Source of the DNA: Cherax quadricarinatus
Taxonomy: Eukaryota > Arthropoda > Malacostraca > Decapoda > Parastacidae
NCBI RefSeq assembly: GCF_038502225.1
Contig: NC_091372.1
Coordinates: 3,373,617 to 3,437,616 of the forward strand
DNA length: 64,000 nucleotides
Direction of reading: 5' to 3'
Position 1 is the stretch's first letter, and every line of letters begins with the position of its first letter. Shown here piece after piece: positions 58,330 through 64,000 of this stretch. The translations under genes were made by a program, and so were the position numbers. Below the pieces are notes generated by a model, which had not been told where the DNA came from, made no database searches, and saw only the letters and a list, made by a program, of their open reading frames with translations.

Positions 58330-58800
58330 GTATCTGTGTGGTAATATCTCTAGTAGTAGTAGCAGCCCTGGAGATGGTATCCCTGACGTTACTATACCTG
58401 ATGGTGGTATCCCTGATGATAGATTTATAGGTGAATGTCCCTGGTGGTAGTATCCCTAATGGTAATATCCCTAGTGGTAATATCCCTGGTGGTAGTAGCC
58501 TTGGTGGTGGTATCCCTGATGGTAGATTATAGGTGAATATCCCTGTTGTAGTAACTCTAGTGGGAGTATCCCTGGTGGTAGTAACTCTAGTGGGAGTATC
58601 CCTGGTGGAATGGTATCCCTGGTGGTAATATCCCTAGTGGGATGGTATCCCTCATGGTAGTATCCCTGGTGGTATAGTATCCCTAGTAGTAATATCCCTG
58701 ATGGTAGTATCCCTGGTGGTATGGTATCCCTAGTAGCAGTATCCCTTTTAGCAGTATCTCTGGTGGTAGTATCCCTGATTGCAGATTTACAGGTAAGTAT
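58330..58800. repeat. Degenerate ~15-18-bp ATCCCT repeat
   Basis: Many imperfect copies of TATCCCTGGTGGTAG and TATCCCTGATGGTAG, with GG/GA/AG variation, forming a loose array. The minus-strand open frame through it is compositional. Confidence 0.85.
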
Positions 58801-59106
58801 CCCTGGCAGTGTTGTTGTATTAGTCATGAATTGTCTCCCGGTACTAGATACAGGTTAATGATGATTCTTAGCAAGATTCATCACTATCATCACTACTTAA
58901 TTTGTGAGAGTCAGCAGCCACACCACCCACTGCCAGACCAGCAGTAACATCAGAAGATATTGCTATAATGTGGTACATGCAAGCAACTGACGACGTCTTC
59001 AGACAAGGCGAAAGGCCCTTCGTGAATGTTAGGTAGATTAAGCGAGAAGTAAAGACTGACAGTTGGCCGAGTTTAATGTTCAAATTGAAGGTCAACTCTA
59101 TCAAAA
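58801..59106. other. Spacer with no recognised feature
   Basis: About 300 bp between the ATCCCT repeat and the SINE head. I see no gene, repeat or motif that I can support. Confidence 0.6.
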
Positions 59107-59108
59107 GT

Positions 59109-59180
59109 GTCCCGTAGCTCGATTGCTAGTGCACTTGGCTCACAAATTAAGGTCCGTGGTTCGACTCCTGGTACGGGTGG
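59109..59180 (+). other. tRNA-like SINE head with pol III boxes
   Basis: CCCGTA (59111-59116) pairs with TACGGG (59172-59177) as an acceptor stem. A box-A-like TAGCTCGATTGC lies at about 59115-59126 and a perfect box B GGTTCGACTCC at 59158-59168. The middle, ACTTGGCTCACAAATTAAGG, no longer makes a sound anticodon arm. It continues into SINE body sequence, so this is a SINE promoter head and not a functional tRNA gene. Confidence 0.75.
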
Positions 59181-59213
59181 AAACCTTAAAACACCTGCCG
59201 TTCATGTTCACCT

Positions 59214-61020
59214 GGTCAGATCACTGACAGTGATAAGGAAATGTGTGAAATTTTCAATACCTATTTCCTCTCAGTTTTTACTCAGGAAAATACAAGCGAA
59301 ATTCCAGAAATAATAAATTATGTAGAACAGGATGATAAACTATGTACGATTGTGGTAACTAGTGACATGGTCCTCAGACAGAGAAATTATAATCTAACAA
59401 ATCCCCAAGTCCTGATGAACTGTTTGCAAGGGTGTTAAAGGAATGTAAAGAGGAACTTAGCAAATCTTTGGCTAACCTTTTCAACATATCACTACAAACT
59501 GGCATAGTGCCTAATAGGTGGAAAATGGCAAATGTAATACCTATTTACAAGGCAGGTGACAGGTCCTTAGCTTCGAACTCGAGACCAATAAGTCTTACCC
59601 CCATAGCGGGAAAATTTATGGAATCAATAATTGCCGAAGCAATTCTTAGCCATCTTGATAGGTACAGATTGATTAATGAATCTCAACACGGTTTTACAAA
59701 GGGGCGTTCCTGTCTTACGAATTTACTAACTTTTTTCACTAAGGTGTTTAAGGAAGTAGATCATGGTAATGAATATGATATTGTGTATATGGACTTCAGT
59801 AAGGCTTTCGATAGAGTTCCACACCAGAGACTATTGAGGAAACTTAAGGCGCACGGAATAGGAGGATAAATTTTTTCCTGGGTAGAGGCATGGCTGACAA
59901 ATAGACAGCAGAGAGTTTGCATAAATGGGGAGAAATCAGAATGGGGGCACGTCACAAGCGGTGTTTCACAAGGGTCATTGTTGGGCCCCTTGTTGTTCAC
60001 AATTTATATAAACGACATAGATGAGGGAATAAATAGCGAAATAAGCAAATTTGCTGATGACACCAAAGTAGGCCGTCCAATTCATTCTAATGAGGACACT
60101 AGATCACTCCAGGATTATTTGAATAGACTGATGCAGTGGTCGGAGAAGTAGCAGATGCAGTTTAATATAGACAAATGCAAAGTTGTAAATGTTGGACAGG
60201 ACAATAACCATGCCACATATAAACTAAATAATGCAGATCTTAATATTACGGATTGCGAAAAAGATTTAGGAGTTCTGGTTAGCAGTAATCTGAAACCAAG
60301 ACAACAGTGCATTAGTGTTCGCAATAAAGCTAACAGAATCCTTGGCTTCATATCCAGAAGTATAAACAACAGAAATCCTCAGGTTCTTCAACTCTATATA
60401 TCCTTGGTTAGGTCTCATTTAGACTATGCTGCTCAGTTCTGGTCACAGTATTACAGAATAAATATAAATGCTCTGGAAAACGTAGAGGAGGATGACAAAG
60501 ATGATCCCATGTATCAGAAATCTTCCCTATGAGGATAGACTGAGGCCCTGAATCTGCACTCTCTCGAAAGGCGTAGAATTAGGGGGGATATGATCGAGGT
60601 GTATAAATGGAAAACAGGAATGAATAAAGGGGATGTAAATAGTGTGCTGAAAATATCTTACCTAGACAGGACTCGCAGCAGTGGTTTTAAGCTAAAAAAA
60701 ATGAGATTGAGGAAGGATATAGGAAAGTACTGGTTTGGTAATAGAGTTGTGGATGAGTGGAACAAACTCCCGAGTACCGTCATAGAAGCTAAGACGTTGT
60801 GTAGTTTTAAAAATAGGTTAGATAAATACATGAGTGGGTGTGGGTGGGTGTGAGTTGGACCTGACTAGCTGGTGCTACTGGGTCAGATGCCGTGCTCCTT
60901 CCTTAAGTGGAGGTGACCTGACTGGTTGGGCCATTGGTCTAAGCCGAGGGCTGACATGGACGTGCCCCGCATGAGCCAGTAGGCCTGCTGCAGTATTCCT
61001 TCTTTCTTTCTTATGTTATG
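59214..61020 (+). mobile_element. 5'-truncated L2/CR1-like LINE, family C, decayed
   Basis: Plus-strand LINE inserted in the SINE. It carries RT coding sequence in several frames, with VIPIYKAGDRSLASNSRPISL, HGFTKGRSCLTNLL, VYMDFSKAFDRVPHQRLL, a stop at about 59867, GVSQGSLLGPLLFTIYINDI and SKFADDTKV. A TAG stop follows at about 60149, where a tryptophan codon is expected. It continues with NIDKCKVVNV, LGVLVSS, LVRSHLDYA and a C-terminal VVDEWNKLPS (60590-60853). The frame also shifts at about 59435 and 60530. The 3' UTR ends in TTCTTTCTTTCTTATGTT. The polymerase box is kept but the ORF is broken at least four times, so it is a dead copy. The nested fragment at 4719-4983 has the same 3' end. 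Confidence 0.85.
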
Positions 61021-61035
61021 TGTTAGTCGACTGGT

Positions 61036-61652
61036 ATTACCTGGAGTTTACCTGGAGAGAGTTCCGGGGGTCAACGCCCCCGCGGCCCGGTCTGTGACCA
61101 GGCCTCCTGGTGGATCAGAGCCTGATCAACCAGGCTGTTGCTGCTGGCTGCACGCAAACCAACGTACGAGCCACAGCCCGGCTGGTCAGGAACCGACTTT
61201 AGGTGCTTGTCCAGTGCCAGCTTGAAGACTGCCAGGGGTCTGTTGGTAATCCCCCTTATGTATGCTGGGAGGCAGTTGAACAGTCTCGGGCCCCTGACAC
61301 TTAGTGTATGGTCTCTTAACGTGCTAGTGACACCCCCTGCTTTTCATTGGGGGGATGTTGCATCGTCTGCCAAGTCTTTTGCTTTCGTAGTGAGTGATTT
61401 TCGTGTGCAAGTTCGGTACTAGCCCCTCTAGGATTTTCCAGGCGTATATAATCATGTATCTCTCCCGCCTGCGTTCCAGGGAATACAGGTTTAGGAACCT
61501 CAAGCGCTCCCAGTAATTGAGGTGTTTTATCTCCGTTATGCGCGCCGTGAAAGTTCTCTGTACATTTTCTAGGTCAGCAATTTCACCTGCCTTGAAAGGT
61601 GCTGTTAGTGTGCAGCAATATTCCAGCCTAGATAGAACAAGTGACCTGAAGA
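61036..61652 (-). mobile_element. Young 5'-truncated family A LINE 3' fragment
   Basis: A minus-strand fragment nearly identical to the last ~617 bp of the intact copy at 47936-48552, sharing the ACCTGGAGTTTACCTGG terminus, both hairpins and the RT tail (61324-61674 reads SLVLSRLEYCCTLTAPFKAG). It differs at few positions, so it is much younger than copy 1. It is inserted cleanly between SINE pieces GACTGGT and GGGTCGC. No long target-site duplication is visible. Confidence 0.92.
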
Positions 61653-61795
61653 ATGGGTCGCATCCTGGGGACAAAATTAACCTAATTTCCCCGAAATGCT
61701 GTACGTAAGAAGGCGCTTTCTATAAGCGTGTCACCGATGTCAGCTGTGATCTGTATACCTTGTACTTGTAGAAATAAAGATTATTATAAAGGTAG

Positions 61796-61974
61796 GAGAC
61801 AGTATCCTGTGAAATATGAGGTCAGAGGTCGGAAAGTGAGAGGTTAAAAATGTAGGTAGCGTGGGGTCACAGGTGTGTAACAGGTTAAAATGGTTCCATA
61901 TAAGTACGTCTTGAATGGTTCATGCAGGTAAACTCACTAATATGGACGAGAGTGAGAGCGAGAAGTGGAACAGG
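61796..61974. other. Short spacer
   Basis: About 180 bp with no feature that I can support, between the SINE tail and the 43-bp satellite. Confidence 0.6.
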
Positions 61975-62510
61975 GCTCGATACGGCACAAGCTGCCAGTG
62001 GCCCCTAACCCACAACAAGAAAGATACGGCACAAGCTGCCAGTGGCCCCTAACCCACAACAAGAAAGATACAAAGAAAGAAAGATACGGCACAAGCTGCC
62101 AGTGGCCCCTAACCCACAACAAGAAAGATACGGCACAAGCTGCCAGTGGCCCCTAACCCACAACAAGAAAGATACGGCACAAGTTGCCAGTGGCCCCTAA
62201 CCCACAACAAGAAAGATACGGCACAAGCTGCCAGTGGCCCCTAACCCACAAGAAAGATACGGCACAAGCTGCCAGTGGCCCCTAACCCACAACAAGAAAG
62301 ATACGGCACAAGCTGCCAGTGGCCCCTAACCCACAACAAGAAATATACGGCACAAGCTGCCAGTGGCCCCTAACCCACAACTAGAAAGATACGGCACCAG
62401 CTCCCAGAGGTCCTATAACCCACAACAAGAAAGAGCGGCACCAGCTGCCAGAGGCCTTATAACCCACAACAAGAAAGAGCGGCACAGGCTGCCAGAGGCC
62501 TTATAAACCC
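61975..62510. repeat. 43-bp tandem satellite, about 12 units
   Basis: Units of 43 bp with ACGGCACAAGCTGCCAGTGG and CCCTAACCCACAACAAG. One unit carries a 13-bp partial duplication (near 62070), another lacks 5 bp (near 62247), and the right-hand units (from about 62390) are more diverged with CTATAACCC. The CCCTAACCC word resembles telomere-like repeats only by chance. Confidence 0.95.
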
Positions 62511-63729
62511 ACAGGAACAAAAGTGGAGTGTTATGAGACACTGAAGGTAGAACTAACATTGCTACCCAACATACGGATGTAAGGCCATTACTGCATACAC
62601 TTAAAACACGTTCGTCGTATACGTTTCGGTGTGCTGTGACCTTGGACACAAGTGCACGTACCTGTGTCCACTAATCGGAACTCTGAAACATGAATTCAGA
62701 TGAGAGGTGGTTCATTAGCCTTGGGATTTTGTGGTCGAGTCATGACAGGAATAGAGAGGAAGCACTCTCTTCATCTTAATTTGTGAGGGAGAGAGGGATC
62801 AAGAAGAGAAAGACTCTTACAAGGCTTCTTAGTCCAGGATAAACCCTACAAAAAAGCCAAGTAGTGTGGCTTCTTTCCAACGAAGTCTTTCCACCCCTCA
62901 CCAGGATGCTACCCACACCAGCAAACTAATTCCTAGATATCAGTTTACTTTTAGGTAAAGGGGTACAATTTACTTCTTTAGTCCGTACTTTAGGAAATAA
63001 AGTATTCTGGACTCGTGGTTAACAGGTGGTATGTAGCCATAATGACCTTCTTGTAACAGACAGAGTTTAAACCCCATTAAAAGGGGCAGCAGGTGTGAGA
63101 TTTGATAAGTGTTCAGTCCCTTAACCTTCTTAAGTAGCAGCAATATCAGGTCCAGGACCTAACTGATTCATATTCATTCCCCGGACCGCATGTTATCACA
63201 CCTAGGTGCAGAGGTCGATGTTTAGGAGATGAAATGTTTAAATGTTTAGGTTAATGCAGTAAGGTAACTCACAGCTTAAGGTCAGTGCTACAAGATAACT
63301 CAGTTTAAGGTCAGTGACACAAGATAATTTACAGTCAGTGGGGGACCTACATTTTTGGGGCCCTGAAGCGTGAACTGTTATGGGGGCTCCAGTGGTTTCT
63401 GGGGCCCCTCCGGGATTAGGGCCCCTACTCAAAGTTTAGAGTCAGTGCTATAAGATAACTAACCCCAGGTTATCTTAGGCCATAAATAGATCTACTAGAA
63501 ATTAATAACCAATTTTCTTTAGTTACTCCTATTTTTTCATGTTTTTTATAAGGCAAAAAATTGGTTTTATTAAGGGGAAACTTGTGTGTTTTAAGATATA
63601 TTATATTCTTGGGTAAAGCGTTAAATACGCAAAGATCATACAGTGTGTTATGAATGGGATGGAGTCAGGTTGATGGAAGACCTTGACCGGCATCAGGGCG
63701 GCACTTCTGCACTGATGTTGATGCAGGTC
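62511..63729. other. Non-coding interval with small degenerate repeats
   Basis: No gene is supported. From about 63240 there are several ~30-bp degenerate units (AAGGTCAGTGCTACAAGATAAC) that are interrupted at about 63335-63430 by a G/C-rich block (TTGGGGCCCTGAAGC, GGGGCCCCTCCGGGATTAGG) and resume at about 63438. The block could be a small transposon end or insertion. The rest of the interval shows nothing definite. Confidence 0.5.
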
Positions 63730-64000
63730 ACAAAGCTGGGTCAGGGAGATCAGTTGGCGTCGTGGGTACACAAAGTTGAGTCAGGGAGATCTGTTGGCGT
63801 CGTGGGTACACAAAGTTGAGTCAGGGAGATCTGTTGGCGTCGTGGGTACACAAAGTTGAGTCAGGGAGATCTGTTGGCGTCGTGGGTACACAAAGTTGAG
63901 TCAGGGAGATCTGTTGGCGTCGTGGGTACACAAAGTTGAGTCAGGGAGATCTGTTGGCGTCGTGGGTACACAAAGTTGAGTCAGGGAGATCTGTTGGCGT
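63730..64000. repeat. 40-bp tandem satellite running off the window
   Basis: Perfect 40-bp units containing GGGTACACAAAGTTGAGTC and the palindrome AGATCT, about 6.5 copies to the last base. The first unit is diverged (CACAAAGCTGGGTCAGGG). The array certainly continues to the right. Confidence 0.97.

Larger units (their letters stand above)
59107..61795 (+). mobile_element. tRNA-derived SINE, split by two LINE insertions
   Basis: Three separated pieces read in order as one plus-strand SINE of a type I recall from decapods. Piece 1, 59107-59213: tRNA-like head and the ACACCTGCCGTTCATGTTCACCT linker. Piece 2, 61021-61035: TGTTAGTCGACTGGT. Piece 3, 61654-61795: GGGTCGCATCCTGGGGAC through to CTTGTAGAAATAAAG and an ATTATTATA tail. 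A family C LINE lies between 1 and 2, and a family A LINE fragment between 2 and 3. About 20 bp of the SINE seem missing at the first junction. The order of events for the two insertions cannot be decided. Confidence 0.7.

Noticed and set aside
58471..58827. 118-codon minus-strand frame with GILPPGIL-type repeats
   Set aside because: Translation of the degenerate ATCCCT repeat.
59109..59180. A functional tRNA gene
   Set aside because: The acceptor stem and box B are good but the anticodon arm is damaged, and the sequence runs on into SINE body; read as a SINE head.
61975..62510. Telomeric or subtelomeric repeat because of CCCTAACCC words
   Set aside because: The word occurs once per 43-bp unit and is not itself tandem; arthropod telomeres commonly use TTAGG.

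Overview
This is a eukaryotic window that is almost entirely repeats. Tandem satellite arrays fill roughly 55-60% of it, and degraded, nested and intact retrotransposons fill most of the rest. The short interspersed element (tRNA-like head, characteristic 3' parts) and the LINE 3' ends look to me like families I associate with decapod crustaceans (crayfish, lobsters, shrimps). That placement is from memory and could not be checked. There are no operons, rRNA genes or CRISPR arrays. Only one segment, 57384-57870, looks like a host-gene exon; all other real coding sequence belongs to retroelements.

Layout. 1-2074: 51-bp satellite. 2222-6105: decayed minus-strand CR1-like LINE (family A) with a fragment of a second LINE (family C) nested inside. 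6111-21527: one large satellite field of 31- and 34-bp units whose repeat unit is itself an inverted repeat. It is interrupted by a truncated Ty3/Gypsy element (12790-15153) and a decayed LINE (15719-17641). 21660-25721: LINE and SINE wreckage, including an SGNH-esterase ORF1 remnant, around a 61-bp satellite. 26313-29002: 46-bp and 24-bp satellites. 29070-29419: family A RT fragment. 29742-31815: 25-bp satellite. 32477-41424: a 9-kb array of mixed 18- and 20-bp units with a ~544-bp higher-order period. 41570-45215: an RTE-like LINE with an uninterrupted EN-RT ORF. 45316-57325: a 35-bp satellite split by an apparently full-length family A LINE (47936-53367) with both ORFs open. 57384-57870: candidate host exon. 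59107-61795: a SINE interrupted by two different LINEs. 61975-62510 and 63730-64000: further satellites.

The RTE-like ORF (42053-44959) and the family A pair (ORF1 51027-52286, ORF2 47971-51078) keep all the catalytic motifs I looked for, so they could be sources of retrotransposition. Family A also occurs as a diverged copy (2222-6105), an RT fragment (29070-29419) and a young 3' fragment (61036-61652), which suggests long-lasting activity. Family C occurs at 59214-61020 and nested at 4719-4983. The host exon sits about 60 bp downstream of the 35-bp satellite, so much of the window may be intron or flank of one gene on the + strand.

The long open frames inside satellites (up to 2081 codons) are artefacts of unit sequences that lack stop codons, and they are not reported as genes. 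I saw no convincing new biological system. The best leads are the hairpin-unit satellites, the structured 3' end of family A, the higher-order array, the layered SINE/LINE nest and the exon next to the satellite.
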